From NCBI RefSeq assembly GCF_003073045.1, contig NC_037600.1, forward strand, positions 10,280,758 through 10,344,757: a DNA stretch of 64,000 nt, given 5' to 3'. This document shows positions 13,101-27,079 of this stretch, in pieces (position 1 is the first letter of the stretch; each line of letters starts with the position of its first letter). The notes beneath the pieces were generated by a model. The model was given only the letters and a program-made list of their open reading frames with translations, was not told the DNA's origin and ran no database searches. The position numbers and the translations under genes are program-made. The DNA is from Pomacea canaliculata (lineage: Eukaryota; Mollusca; Gastropoda; Architaenioglossa; Ampullariidae).

Positions 13101-14509
13101 ATTTTTTTTTTCTCTGTTTTACTCTGTTGCGGCGTAAACACCCACCCACCCACACATACCCGTTTTACCCTCCCCTTTTTTCTCCCACACCCTCCAAATG
13201 TTTTTCTTCACGCATGCGCGTGATTAACCCATTCCAGCCACTTGTTGCGCGGTCTATCTTTTTTCTCCCTCCCATCCCCCCACCTTGCTTTTTTGTAATC
13301 CCGCTCTGGGATCAGCGGCCGGTGCAATCCGTTATTGACACTAACGTTGTTATTCCGTCATTAACGGGAGTCTATCAGCCAGGCAACAGCTCATGCCTGA
13401 TCGACTGGGCGCATCCCGGGCCCTGCGGTGAGCAACGTGGCGAAGCCGACATCAGGCTCTCATCGGGGGGACAGCGACAACATCTCTATTTCCTCCATCG
13501 CTCGCTTTGGGCGGCTGGGGTTGAACAGGAAGTGGTTGTTGGGGTGGGCAGGTCGGGGGAACCGTTATTGGCTGTAAATCTCTCGGTGGCAGGAGCCCAC
13601 TGCGCTCTGTGCAACGATTGGAACCAAGGCATAGAACCTTGAACCTTTTGCTCTAACATGTAACACTTAAAAGGTGTTCCAACAGGAAACACTAACAGGT
13701 GTTCTGAAAGGCAACACAGTTGCGCATTTCGGCCAGGTTAGATGCTTTAGGCTGAAATATCGCAGTCCCTGCCTTGACCTTAGTACTGACCTATATCTAC
13801 ACGTAGTCGGAGATGTAGTAGACTACTTAAGATAGAGAGAAACTACTTTTTAAGCATCCTTTAATGTAAACATATGTTGTCATCAAATTTTCATAGCAGT
13901 CTCTCTCTGTGTAAAAGAATGAGATGTAAAACAAAAGAAAGAAGAAATATTAGTACAGGAAAGAAGGGAAGAAAGGAGTAAAGTAGAGAGATAACAAGAA
14001 AGTAAATGTAGATGAAAATGTAAATCTATATATATATAAACAAAAAGAAGAAATAAATTTTTGAGAACGTGAGTGAACATGCAGCCTGCGATGAAAAACA
14101 GAAAAAAGTAAAAAATAAAAGGACTAATGGAAAACAAACAAAATGTGGGGAAAAAATAGAAATGTGGTATCGACAAAGAAAGAAGAAAATACAAGAAAGG
14201 TAAATATAGAAAGGTGATGAATTAAGAAACAAACAGGTCAAAGAAATCATGAAAAGAAAGAAAGCCGACGAAATCAGTTATAAATTATTAGGAAAGAAGG
14301 AAGGAAAGAAAAACACTATCCTTAACGTTTTGTGTTCCTGTCTCACACTAGCGGACCAACTAAGGACAAGTGAACTCTTTCTCCAGTTCCTACCTTCCCC
14401 TCTACAAATATAGTTCTAGTGGTTAATGAACACTGCATATGTCTTCCTTACTACAAGACGTTAGCTGCCGTCGTCGTCGTTGCTTTCCTTCTTGTTGTTT
14501 TCCTTGTTG

Positions 14510-14548
<39 letters not shown>

Positions 14549-17500
14549 ATAATATCCGATGATGTGGATTTTTTCATAATTATAATGTTTGTTATCGTCG
14601 AGGGTATTAAGTGAGGCCACTAATATCGAGACTTGGCCGCGGGCTAATCTGATACGCCAGACGATAAGGACGATGAAAAGAAGGTAAATGGCTCTTTCTA
14701 TCTGTGCACACGTGTGAGAATGCGCATGCGCGCGTGAGTGTGTGTGCACACGTGCCTGTAGCGCTGACGGAGCGAGGGGGAGACTGTTAAAGAAAACATC
14801 ACGGGAGGACGAGGGGAGTATAGATGCTCCTCCCCACCGAGAAAAATGGCGGTAAGGTAGACTGGAAATGCCACTCTGATCGTTTTTAATTAAATCCGAG
14901 GACCGCAATGGCAACAGCGTGAGCCCGGGGGACGATGCTGCCATAAGTGCGGTTTTATTAGCCACGCTCCGTCAAGCAACGAGAGGAGTCCAGAGTTTCA
15001 CCTGTAACTGTCACCGGCAACACGGCCCTAGTACGGCGTGCACGCTTGCACAAATATGCTTCCGTTTGCCACCCCATCCACACGCACGCACGCACACACA
15101 CACACACAGGAATTAATTTCCACACACAACAGTTGTCGCTGACGAATTACAGAGTCGGCTAATTTAAGTGTTTGTTGAAAATACTTTTGTATAGCAACCG
15201 CTATTGTTGTGATAAATTATTTTCGTTCAACCCTTCAATTTCGTCTTCTTTCTTGGCATCAACCTTTACTTTGCATTTGCGTAATATATACCCGTCGACA
15301 ACTTTTCTCCTATGTCCTTCTCTCTCTCTCTTGTCCCTCCGCCACCCTCTAACAAAATACTTTAATAAAGACATTCAAAGAGACAATAGCAAGTGAGAGA
15401 ATAAATAACCACTTAAAAAATAGATTATTCGCAGAGCATCTATGCATTTCAAACGGAAATTGCTTTTCCGATTCAGTCCATTCTGCTTCCTTCACCTGCG
15501 TGATTGTAGAATCCTCATTTTGCATAAAGAAAACAAACACACAAAAGGCAGAACTCTAAATAGATGGGGAAACTTATTATCATCACGCAAATCGATTGGT
15601 TTTTTTTTTTTCCTTTTAGGCAGGAGTGCGGAAAAAATGGAGAGCGAACCATCTGTGTTACTGTCATTTCTCTTCGTTTACTTTGTTTTCAAACTAACAT
15701 GTGTCTCTTTGGTTATCTGTGAAAGCGAACGGGATGTCTCGCATGATTGGCTGAAGGGATTTGGCTGGCTAGCAAAGGCGTCTGGCACTGATAAATGAAT
15801 TGTTTTGTTGAACTTACTTAATTGATAGTAGGAGCAGAGAATAAATGGAGACACGCGGGGGAGGGGGTGGGAAGAGAGAAGAGACTGGAAGGAGGGAAAG
15901 AAGGAGAAAGAAAGATGAGTCAGCAATGGAAAAATAAAACAAACAAACAAAAACAAAACAAAACAAAAACAAAAAAACACACACACAAATACGAAAGTAA
16001 CAGAGACTTCACGGACCCAGAAATCGATATGAGAAATGTTTTTCCAACACGTCCTTTGTTGTTGTACCGCGTTACTGCGAAGCCTAAACACGCAGAAGCT
16101 ATTTAATCAGTCGATTTATTTTGTCTTCCCAGTCATCTCCATCCACCGACTCTCTTCGTTCTACTGTTTGTCCCTAGTATCACCTTTTTACCTTCATCCC
16201 GGAGATAGAATTTCGATATTTGCATAGATAGTTCAGGCACAGGTGTTCGGAGTAAGAGCTACTTTGTTGATGCTGCCTCTCCTCCTCCAATTTCAGTCGT
16301 GCCTGCGTCTATGTGCTTCGAAGACCCTCTCCCCGGGTCGCATTCAGGGTGCTGGGAGCACGCGCGGTCACCCGGCGCCGATTGGTTCGAAGAGAAGCGC
16401 GTGCCACGAGCCTTGCACGCGCCTCCGAGGCCAACAGGTGCGAAAGCTGTCCTCCTGGCCACAGGTGGTAACAGCAAGAACTGTCGTCGCTGCGTTTAAA
16501 CCGTGGGAACCGCGGATGTGAACCGGCGAGCTGCTACTTTTGAGACTCATTATTGACTGAACAAGTCTACCGTTCCTAATTTTCTCTTCTAGAAAACTCT
16601 TTCAGAGCAAAGGCAAGATTCATGACAGTGACTCAAGGCACAAACTAAAGAGGTCTAGAGTCTTTTAAAATTTAACTTTATCAGTAGAGTTGACAGCAAC
16701 ACGTAAGCGATGAGCATTTAGGTACCTGTGTGTGAGAGAGATAGAGAGAGAACGCTTAACCTAACAATAATGAACCTGGCAATTACAATGACCTTTGTTA
16801 ATGACATGTACAGCTAAAATAACACTGGCAACAAAAATGTAATTGCAATTGGCGTAGCAATTATAACAATTACAATGGCAATTATAATGAGCATGACCAT
16901 GACAATTGTTCATTAACAAGGGTAGCAAACAATGAGCTATTCTTTATTCTCGGCCTGAAGAGGGAGAACCATGTTTTCAAACTGAGAATATGAAAGAGGC
17001 AACGGGTTGAACTTTTCACATTTCTGGATCTTTGAGCGCATAATTTAAATATGACCCCAGGTATTGTAGACACGACACCTCTCTCTCTCTCTCTTCCTCT
17101 ATGCGCCTCTCTTTCAGTCACTCTTGTCATGCATGGGAAGAAGAGGCGCCATTTCTCTTTCAGTATGCGGGTTTCCCCTCGCGCGTGTTCATCCACCTGT
17201 GACCGATTAAAAGCTTTCAAGCACGATCGTGCATGCTAATTAGCGAACTCTCCTGTTCTACCCGGCCCATCCATCCTACCTCCATCTAACCGCCATTCCA
17301 CCCACCCAACCCTCGGTCCCTTTGGTGTGTGTGCGGACACAGCTGTGACGCGGTCGTTTTCGAGCCTAGCGGACGAATCGACATGCGTCAGCTTGGCAAT
17401 GACGTAGCACGATCGTGACGACTGACTTTAACGTCACAATTGGGAAGCTGTCCTGCCACTCTCCACCCCCAAGTCCCTGGCGCGCTTCTAGAGTTCGAGA

Positions 17501-17979
17501 AATTTCTTGCGAGGACGCTAACATATTTAGCACTAAGTTTGCTATATGTAAGTATGTGATGATACCACGAACTGTACATACTTTCAGATTTTAGCGGTAA
17601 ATCTTGGACAAGAATTACGAATGCTAAAAACATAGAAACAAACAAAAGCGTCAGATCTCTCAAGAAAAGCACTTACCAAACAAAAGATGAGAAACATTTA
17701 TTTACAACTCACACTTATAGTCTTTAGGTCAAGAAACAATACAAATAAAACAGAAACAATGCAAAATAAGTCAGGGATGACGTTTACACAAAGATGGTGA
17801 TTGATGCACAAAACTAACTCACTCCACAGTCTGTTGAAGTAGTCACGTGGCACTGGAGGGGCTCTTGGGTCAATCGCCGACCGCAGAAGAAGTGACGGGG
17901 GCAAAGGTAAGCCCAAAAGGGACGCCATATCCCGACGTCCTGACGTGAGACTCAAAGATGAAGGCAAGAGGTCTTCCAT
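10164..17979 (-). CDS. eyg: Eyegone-type Pax transcription factor (RED half-paired domain plus homeodomain)
   Basis: Nuclear DNA-binding regulator; fly eyegone acts in eye, antenna and salivary patterning. Five coding exons on the minus strand: 17823-17979, 12274-12429, 11810-12106, 11077-11261 and 10164-10724. All are GT-AG, phases close, and they give 451 residues. The RED subdomain spans about residues 66-127 ([20 protein letters not shown] to [19 protein letters not shown]). The PAI half of the paired domain is absent, the hallmark of eyegone. The homeodomain is about residues 220-279 ([20 protein letters not shown] to [14 protein letters not shown]), with Ser at position 50 as in Pax proteins. 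An intron falls between homeodomain positions 46 and 47, a site used repeatedly in Paired-class genes. The C-terminus is Ser/Pro-rich with an eight-Ser run (AGC repeat) near 10330-10355. Exon 1 is preceded by a TTTCAG acceptor at 17980, so an upstream non-coding exon is likely. Its assignment rests on phase match and lack of any rival; the other exons are certain. Confidence 0.92.
13200..13700. promoter_or_regulatory. GC-richer noncoding block in eyg intron 1, candidate regulatory element
   Basis: Within the long first intron of eyg, this block is GC-rich and CpG-containing compared with its AT-rich surroundings and shows no exon that joins eyg in phase. A second such block lies at about 16240-16520. 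Enhancers in first introns are common for Pax genes. The call is inference from composition only. Confidence 0.25.
14505..14548. repeat. TTG/CTG trinucleotide microsatellite
   Basis: About four TTG units run into about ten CTG units inside eyg intron 1. On the minus strand it reads as a Gln run, but it lies outside any supported exon. Confidence 0.9.
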
Positions 17980-20319
17980 CCTGAAATGATGCCAGTAGGG
18001 TAGCCATTCTTCAAAGCAGAATGAGTGAGTCAGTCGGTGAGTCAGTCAGTGAGCGATTCAGTTAATCAGTCAGTCATTCTGTCTCTTTCGATTTTTAAGC
18101 AGAGTAACACTTCACTGTCTCATAGACGCTAAAAATTAGCTAAAATATTAGCTGAGACAGAATTGCACACTAGAGAGATGACTATTTTAATCAGTTTGAT
18201 CACCTCGCTGAAACTCCATAACTTCATTTTTCTGTTGTCTCCTCATATTACTTTAGTTTTTCTAGTTCAAAAATAATAAAAAGACAAACAAACAAACAAA
18301 CAAACAAACAAAACTGTTACTTATGCATAGAATATCATTTTAGGGATCATTTTAGTGTTAATTCTGTGACAAATTTTCTTGCGTTTGAAGCTTAGGTTTT
18401 TCCAAGTTTGGTATTTCCAATTTATCCTTTTATTTTGCTACATAACGCGATGTAAAATGTTTATACACGTGTTTGCTGTGGAAGTTAGTCCTTTTGAAAC
18501 GGAATAAATCGTATCTCCGCATTGAAGTGAAGCATTCCGGTCCGCTCCACAAGCCCCTTTGTTTCCGACAAGAGTAGCACCTGTGACATATTTTGTATCC
18601 AGGTTTCTCTTCCCACCTATGTTCCGAATTCTAGTTAAAAACTACCTCAAAAAAGATTATTATTATTAATTCAAACTCTAAAGACTGAGTTTTTTAAAAT
18701 CTATTGTCATAAGAGATATTAGCATATGTAAAGGTGTTAGGGGGCATTTTATTCGTAATTTGATTGCATTAACATATATCCTATCAAGCGGCAGATGTAT
18801 TTGACAATATTCTCGAACATTTTTTTTTTTCATTTATAATCTGGTTATTCTGATAGATACCTTTTTATTTTTAAATGTTCTCAGTTCAAATCCATGCCAT
18901 AATGATACAGACTGTCTTAGTTGCTATTTTTAACTGAAGTAGGTATGCCAGTCGATCTGGTTTCGTATTAATAATTTAGGACTTACCACTGTTTCGCTAC
19001 ACCTACCTCAGTTTATTGCTCTTAAGACTCTTTGACTTGAAAATGTTGGATAGAAAAAGGTTACATAAATTAAAAGCTAGTTTTATCGGAATTTATTTCG
19101 CTGCTAAACTGAAATTTGTGATCAGCCCTTCGCACTTGTGGGAAAGTGCTTGGAAAGTACAAGATGACATTTTTTGTTGTTAACTATTTGATTTTGAAGT
19201 TACTGTTGTTGTTTCCTTGTTGTTGACTACGTTATTTTTATTTATTTATTTAATTTTGTTTAGTTTCGTTTCATTTTTGATGTTTCATGATTCAATAACT
19301 GAAAACACTTTTTCTATCTTTAATTTTATACATATATATATATGTTTTCGCAACTTTAATATGCTATTTTTTCCTCTTAGATAAGGTTTATTTTCGCCAA
19401 AGAAAAAAAATCAAGAATAGAAAGAAAGAAACAACCAAAAGAAATAAAGAAACAACAAAAAAGAAACAACAAAAATTAAGAAACGAAGAAAAATTAATTA
19501 AATTTAATTAATCATATAAAAAAGTAAATGAGCCAACAAAGAAAAATCAATTAAAGAAATAAAATAACAAGCTCACAAATAAGGAAAGAGTCTCCTTAAG
19601 ATGACATTCAGACTGTTGACATGCATTTCAAATCTTTCGACCCTCATTCCTAAATATTGAGGCTAATTCGTCCTTTTTTTTTTTGTAAAAAATCGCTTTA
19701 AGCTTCCATCACCTAAGGAAAATTTTAATCATTCTAGAACACAAAACAACTGAACACGAACATTTGAGTATTTAAACAATTAACTTCCTATTAAATGATC
19801 CCCAAAAAGGATTTAATTTTAATCCTATCCTAATTGAGACCTAGGTTTTCTTTTTAACGCGAACTATAGATTCATTATTCGAAAAAAAAAAAGCTTAAAA
19901 TTCATTGCAGTGCCACACGCTTACATTTTCGACCTGTTTCCAGGGACAAGAACAGATAAAACGTGAGCGCAGGTTTTAATATTTGTGTAATAACATAAAT
20001 ACAAAGGGGCTTTTCGAAAAACAAGGATTATACATCAGTGATATGTGCCTACCTGATGTTGCAGAGTCAACGGCACGAAGGCGCAATGCACAAAGCTTAT
20101 TGTTTGAGTGTCACTAAGTTCGCAGTGCTTGATGAAGCTGTGAAGTTGAAGGAACCCCAACTAATTAAATTAACTCACGCTTTATATACTCCCCCTCCCT
20201 TATCATCATCGGACACCCCTTTCACGGCTGTGAGTTGCCACAGGCAAGACGACCACGTAGAGAAAATTGACACTCGAGTGATAAGAACCACTACTACTGT
20301 TGCCCACGGTTAACCCTAC

Positions 20320-20925
20320 CCCTGACCTGGCGGACCCCGCCTCCGAGCGAGCGGCCCACAAAGCAGATCACCGCCATCCGTAGACACGCCCCCTCGGTTA
20401 GGAAACTAATTGCCGATGCAACTGACAATGACGTGGAGAGAAGGTTAAGCCACGCCTACTTGTTGCGCGCTGCTGCTGTTTGTGCGGTGATGGAGGTGGT
20501 GGGGTGTCCCTAAGACACTTTATTTAAAGTACGAACTGTTGCCACCACGATCTGTTGCATATTTTGGTGTTCACTGATTGTTAAACGCTCGTGAATGGTT
20601 GATGAGCTCGGCAGTCACCCTGTCCCGTCTAAACAAAATGTTTGCCGACAGGCGGCGTGGCGTGCGTCACCTCGCACGCGCCTCGGGGTCCGTGGCACGC
20701 ACGCTGCGACTCGGCAGGTGCCTCTATGCAAATCCTTCGTCCGGTGATAAAGTTGGTCTGCCATTTGGGAGCCCAGTGGTCACTTATTTATCTCCCAGGC
20801 TCGTGCGGCCAGCCTCCGAACCCCGCTCTCACTGCGCATGCGTGGTGCGACGCTTTCCGGCAATCTGACGTCGGGAGGCGCTTTGATCATGCGGCTCATG
20901 CAAAGGTAAAATAGGGCGGAACTGA
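20320..20925. promoter_or_regulatory. GC-rich, CpG-containing block upstream of eyg
   Basis: This stretch stands out from the AT-rich flanks by GC content and CpG density. It includes a perfect octamer-like site, ATGCAAAT, near 20726. It could be the true eyg promoter with a non-coding first exon, given the splice acceptor just before the first eyg coding exon. That is inference. Confidence 0.3.
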
Positions 20926-21994
20926 CGCAGTAATAAAATTGTTCGACATTATCGTGTTCCTTGTGTTGACATAGTTTAAGTCACGCGCATGACGTTAAAG
21001 TGAGAATGACGTAAAAGTGAGAGGGAAAAGGAAAAAAATGTGTCGTCTGCTTCAGTCACATGTGTGTTCTTCATTAAAGAACGATTGTTTATGCCTTTAC
21101 CTGTAAGGTTTAGTGAAATTTGTTTCACTGAAGGATGCAGTTTATATCTCTAAAAGTAGTTTATTTAATATTTGTTACCTGTGAGTTCCGCAAAAATAAA
21201 ATACTGGCCAACAAACAACTCTGGCTAGTTTCAAGTCAGACATGCGTTACATTCTGACGACATCATCAGTTCAATCAGACTTGAGTCCAGACTTGATATT
21301 GTGACATCAAAGTAATTGCTCCTTGCGATTCTGACATTTGGAAAGACTACCATCGACCTGCTGTACTGATTATGACAGTTAGTTACCTGTTATCACGAAC
21401 AATATCGGCTCACAAAATATCAGTAGGGTGACACCATGCTTCTTCACATAAAAAATAAATATGTGCACTGAACTTTGCTGTTTTATTATATTAATTTATT
21501 TAACCTCTTTCACCAGACACTTCATATCTACTTTTTATTAGTTCTAATACTTTCGATCTTGTGCAGCTATCATTCGTTATTTATTGTTCTTTCAGCGTTA
21601 TTGTTCTTTAAGTACCCCCTTATGTGGAAAATTGTTCTCGTGGGGTGACCACACATAAGTTCATGTTTTAATTAATAAATAAATACGGAGGGCAGTCCAT
21701 TTGTTTAAGTTATTTCCATCTGCACCATGTTTACGTACGTACGTGTGTGTGTGTGAGAGAGAGAGAGAACGTGACGAGGTCAGTTCGCGCATGCGCGCTT
21801 TGCGGCTCTGGAGTTCGACACACATTTATTTAGGGAGGATTTTACTCGCAAAGCCCCTGCATAATAAATACATTTCTCACTTCCCGTGCCATCGTGTCTG
21901 TGCAGATGTGATCATCAGTAAACGATGCACGTGCGACATTGGTTGCTCCACCCCTTTTCTCCTTCTCTCCCTCACAATGGCGCAATCTCAGACA

Positions 21995-22190
21995 AAGAGA
22001 TTCCTTTAAGTTTTAGAGTCCAGCCTAAAAGTGCAGACGAAACAAATGGGTTTTTTTTCTTTCTTTCGCTTCTTTCTCTCCCTCCTCCTTCTCAAAGAGA
22101 TTCCTTTAAGTTTTAGCGTCCAGCCTAAAAGTGCAGACGAAACAAATAGTTTTTTCTTTCTTTCGCTTCTTTCTCTCCCTCCTCCTTCTC
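21995..22190. repeat. Two-copy tandem repeat, about 100 bp unit
   Basis: Two nearly identical copies begin with AAAGAGATTCCTTTAAG at 21995 and 22094. They differ by a few substitutions and by the length of a T run. Confidence 0.9.
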
Positions 22191-25100
22191 ATTCCATTTC
22201 CCCCGCTCATTAACAAAGCAAATTGTCTGCAAAATTAAAATGGAGGTGAAAGCACAGGTTGCAGGTATTCCCCGACAATGCTGTGCTTTTCCATTACGTA
22301 CGCCCAACTGAACACTAGTCAGTATAGGTGAAGATTCTGTGCAGCATACGGTACAAGCTAATTTTTTTTTTCTTCTGTGTGTGAGAGATAACCCACCCAA
22401 ACATTTTCGCCCTCCCCCCCTACGCCTACACCTTCCAACTGCTCTTGTTATGTGTGAAGTGCGCGAGGTGTCAACAAGGATATCCCACGACGCGGACAGT
22501 CACTTGAGGGTAAACAGTTCCGGGAGGTTGAGACGACGTGTCGTCTAAATCAGACGACAGGCCCAGCACAACGCCGGCTTGGGTTCAGGTCTCTCTAATT
22601 GAATTTTTATCCACCTGCGTGGCCGCAGTGGCACACTGTATCAATAGACCTGCAACAGGCGAAGGATAAATCGGCCTGAAACGGGAATGAAGCTGTCACT
22701 TTGATATCAGGATGAGGCCAGTGACTTCCTCCTGCACTTTCTCTCTCACACATTCATTGTCTCACCACTACAAGCTGGTAGGAATATCACGCATCAAAGA
22801 TGCTGCTGCACTGTCTGTCTGAATTTTATCCTCTCTCCCTCGCTAGAAGCTTCTGTCTGTCCGTCCTTGCAACAATCTGTCTGTCCACTTTTTATTTTAT
22901 TTCTTTTGCTCCTTCATTCTATCGCTCCTTTCTCCTCTCCTTTCCCATTCTCTGGGTTCAAACATTAGATTGTTTGTCAGATCGTCTTTTACCCCGGAGA
23001 AAAGTAAGAACTATTCTTCCTCCGTCTTATCCTTCCTCCCTGGGTACACGACACAAACATGCACATACATATAGGCCAGCATACTTGTGACTGTGTATGT
23101 GTGTAGGTATAATTATGTGCGTGTATGTGTTTGTATGTGTGCACAAAATTTCCAAACACATTCCTAGGCACACACATGCACACATACACCATATTTGTCT
23201 GTCTGTTCATGAATTTATACATTTATATATATACACACAAACCTATATAGACACGCGAAGATATAGGTAACACATATACTTATGTACAAAGATACTTACT
23301 TGCCAATACGTACACAATGATAAAATGCATAACACAATATATACATGCAAAGATACAATAATTACACAAGCATATAATGCGTTGCAGAATAATACCAAGT
23401 ATGTATACACATAATTTTAGTGAACTGGGGGTTGCTTATATTGCTTGTGTCTCCAATATAACCACACTTCACGCTCCACACACACGCGCGCGCGCGTATC
23501 CATTGTATTGTACACTTCACAAAGAGAAACAGTGTAATCAGTGGAAATCACGAGATGACGTTCCATAGTTTATGTACCGTTTTACCATAGTTTACTCATG
23601 TGTGCAAGTAATTAAACAAGTGAAACATTGCATGCAGGTTCTATCCGTTATACCACACCTGGTGTGCCTGTAGGCCTGTCGCATCGCCCCTAACCATGCA
23701 GCCTCTCGGATATCTTTCCTTGTGACAAAATGATCTCCATCACAATCACTATAGCTACAAAGAGCAACACCTGACTACAAAATGGCGTCGGAAATAATAT
23801 CAACTAACAAAGAACATTAATGCAATGGAACAAAAAAACCACGGACAGTCAGCGAAAGGTGTAATCACAACTGTGTGTGGTGGGGCGGGGAGGGTAGGGT
23901 AGGGGAGGGGCTAGATTGTTTGAGTAAGAAAATATCTTTCCCGTGACGATATGAACGTGACGATGTAATTTTGCTCACCCGCTCTCATGCTACAACCATT
24001 TATTTTGGGGAATTTCTCCCACAAAGTACGTTTTGACCTGACCAACAATTCATATTCATGCTCAGAAATAAATGTAGACATACTTTTCACGCGCAAGAAC
24101 TCGCGCGTGCGATCGCACACGCACATACGCACTTACGCACACTACCAGCTGTCTACCACGAACTAGACATGTGAAGGTAAACAGCATGTGGGTTCGAATG
24201 CTATGAACCTCTCATCTCCCCCTAAAGTTGTATTCACCGCCCCTAGCAATTCGGTGACAGGAAAAAAAAGGAGTTCAATTAAGCAACTTCCGCAGTCTGT
24301 GCGTTGACATCACGAAGAGCCAGTTAAGTTTTTAATTGTTGGGACTGGATCATTTTGTGCTCATTATAACAGTAACAGATGTTTATTTCCATGCTCCCAT
24401 ATTGCCAATGGTTATGCAGGTTAAAAGGCTATAATCGTAAAAAGACACATTAAGATAAAAGACAGTGTGTGGCAAGCACGCGAATGCGTCGGTCCAAAGC
24501 AAATACAAGGGTCATGTCTTGCATTGAGAGGTTTCAGTTCATAAAGTGTAAGCTCCCCGAAACCATTAAAGTGAACTGTAGCCGCCACACAATGCGACGC
24601 CATCTTGTGCAGGTAACCATTCTGTGACGAAGTTGCCCCGCGCGGTAACCTTTACCTTGATTTCTAGGCAGCAGGTGTTTAGTAAACATGAACACACTAG
24701 AAGGGCATGTTAATTACACATTGTAAACAGCTGGTATCCCAAACTAGTGTCAGAAAATGTTACATATCTCAGATTACATCATGCTAAAGTTCCTCTATAG
24801 AAACGCATTAAAAAGATATCCTAGTCTTTCTGGATTCATTCATTTTTTTCTCCCTCTTTCATCTTTTTTTTAATTTTCTGTATTTTCTATCTTTCTTAAT
24901 TATTTTCTTATCTCTACCTTCTTTGATGTTAGATGCAAGCTTAACTAATTAATTAATGGAATTATTTATAAGTTTCCACGACGGGATGATACCAATGACT
25001 GAAGTGAACTTTAAACCAACGTCGAGGTTCATGTACGGAAGTATAAAGAACTGTACCGATGAATATTAATAATAAAAGAAAAACAAATACAGAAACGCAA

Positions 25101-26555
25101 AGAGGAACCAAATACACACAAGAATGAAAGGCCATGTTTCCAGAGCACTTATTGGTTGATCTTTGACCTTCTTGCCCCATATGCAAATGAGCCAAGCCTC
25201 GTTCCGTATAATTTCAATTTTGTAGTTACGGAATGGAATTGTTTATATAAAATGAATTGGATTGCAGCTTCTGAGTGTAATATAAATGAATTCTAAAAGT
25301 ATAAAATACATTTTACAGCTAGAGAGAGAAAATTGGAGAAAATTCCCCTCTTGGCGCCCCGTAGCTCACCATTTCTTTCCAAGCTCCAATGACCCGTGTT
25401 ACCATGCACACAAGGGAATCAACTCGTGAAGTCATGTAGGCGTCTGACTGATCTATGGTCTCCGCTGTCCTACTGGAGGGTCTTGCCGTCAGTGTACCCG
25501 TGTACATACACATACTTTGCTTGATGGGATCTCTTTCTGAGCATTTGATTTGTTTCTGTGCATGTATGATGTTTGCAGGCTTGTATGTCTGTATGCACGT
25601 GCTTGCATATTCATTGTGGAGTTTCAAACTGTTGTTTATTCTCGGCATAGTAGTAATCATCCTTACCACCAGCGTCGTTGTCGTCGTCGTCAGTATCATT
25701 ATCATAGTTGTCTTCCTCTTCCTTCTCCTCCTCCTCCTCCTCATCATCATCTGAGAAGATTATTTAACTCAGACTTGCGGGAATGGTAATCAAATCTCAT
25801 CTACAAAAATTTTTTTATCAACGGTTTCATACACCCCAATCAGATTTTCCGACTGGTTTCTCTGGTTTAAAACAAAAGGTACCTATGTTACTGCAACACA
25901 CTCACACCCGACGTAAAAAAAAAAAAAAAAATCCCACCCCACCTCCACCCCAAAATAAACACTTCCTCTTCGGCTGGAGCTCGGACACGCTCCCAGTGCG
26001 CATGCGCGGAAAGCCGCTATGATCAATGGCTTGTCAAGAGTAGCGTCACCCTATAATAAATTGGTAATTGAGGCCTTGTCGTGCAGCAGGTGCTGCAGTG
26101 GCACTGCGGCAGCGAAAGCAGAGAGAGAGGGAGGTGGGCTGAGCGGAGTGGGGTGGAGTGGGGCAGACCGAGCTGCGTTGTCGAGGCGGCAGTTATCTTG
26201 ATGTGCGCAAACGCTGCTTAAAGATCAGTTCATCAGCAGAGGATGTTTTCTGATGTTACTGAATTGCTAATTCGTGGCGTTAACATGCTATCACTCACCG
26301 GTGTGTGTGGTTGTGTGCATGCGCGTTGGTGTGCGTGCGTGCGCGTGTGTAAGGGTGTGTGTGTGATGGATGTGTATAGGTTGGAACTGTATGTGAAGGT
26401 CGTGTGTATATATGTGTGCGTATATGCGAGAAAGTCATCTACGTGTGTTCCAGCGGTCGAACGGCAGTGTTAATATGAATGTGTGTGTGTGTGTGTGTGC
26501 GGGTGCCTGCGTGCGTTTATGTGTGTGAATGTTTATGAATGAAGTTTCTTACATT

Positions 26556-26557
26556 TT

Positions 26558-26632
<75 letters not shown>

Positions 26633-26645
26633 GTCATCATCATAT
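26556..26645. repeat. TCA/ATC trinucleotide microsatellite
   Basis: About 27 ATC units in a row with one ATC to GTC change near the right end. Confidence 0.95.
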
Positions 26646-27079
26646 TGTATGTTTTGGTAATGGTGGTGGTAGAAATGGTGTATTGCTGCTCTTGTTTCTG
26701 CTGCTGTTGGTGTAGCTGATGTTTGTGTCGAGGAAGATGGCGGTCACAAACTAAATGATGGCGGCAGTTTTGTTTGCTGACAACGAAACAGCTACAACCC
26801 GATGTCATTAGAATAGAGACAGCTAAAGAGATTTACGAAATCGTTCAGCCTCTTTTATTATTTCCCCCTTTCCCAGCACTGCTCAATTGCGAGGAAGGCA
26901 CGTTTCTGGTGCCCATCAATTTTTAGACGACGTGAAGTAATTAATTAATAAATCTCATCAGCAACTAACGGTTATCAGTGGCGTAATTATGACTGTTTGA
27001 CGAAATATAAACTCTTAATTAAACAGTCCTCAGCTAGCCGCTTCCAGGAGCAGATAATCAGGCAGGAATGCTAGGGTTA

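Larger units (their letters stand above)
17980..27079. other. Nine-kilobase region upstream of eyg without a recognised gene
   Basis: The region runs from the first coding exon of eyg to the last exon of the PhyH gene. Most of it is AT-rich with simple repeats: AGTC-type at 18025-18080, GT-type near 23090-23140, 26300-26360 and 26480-26500, and TCG/TCC-type near 25675-25750. A GC-rich block at 20320-20925 and a two-copy direct repeat at 21995-22190 are listed apart. No splice-supported coding exon was found on either strand. It probably holds eyg promoter and enhancer DNA. Confidence 0.5.

Noticed and set aside
12953-13642. 229-codon plus-strand frame
   Set aside because: Pyrimidine-rich low-complexity sequence antisense within eyg intron 1, with no recognisable motif or splice support.
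14423-14965. 180-codon frame with a long Gln run
   Set aside because: The Gln run is a CTG microsatellite in eyg intron 1. The flanks are low-quality coding sequence and no splice sites tie it to eyg.
26300-26530. GT-rich stretch as regulatory Z-DNA or promoter
   Set aside because: Ordinary GT microsatellites of this kind occur throughout the window, with no gene start nearby.
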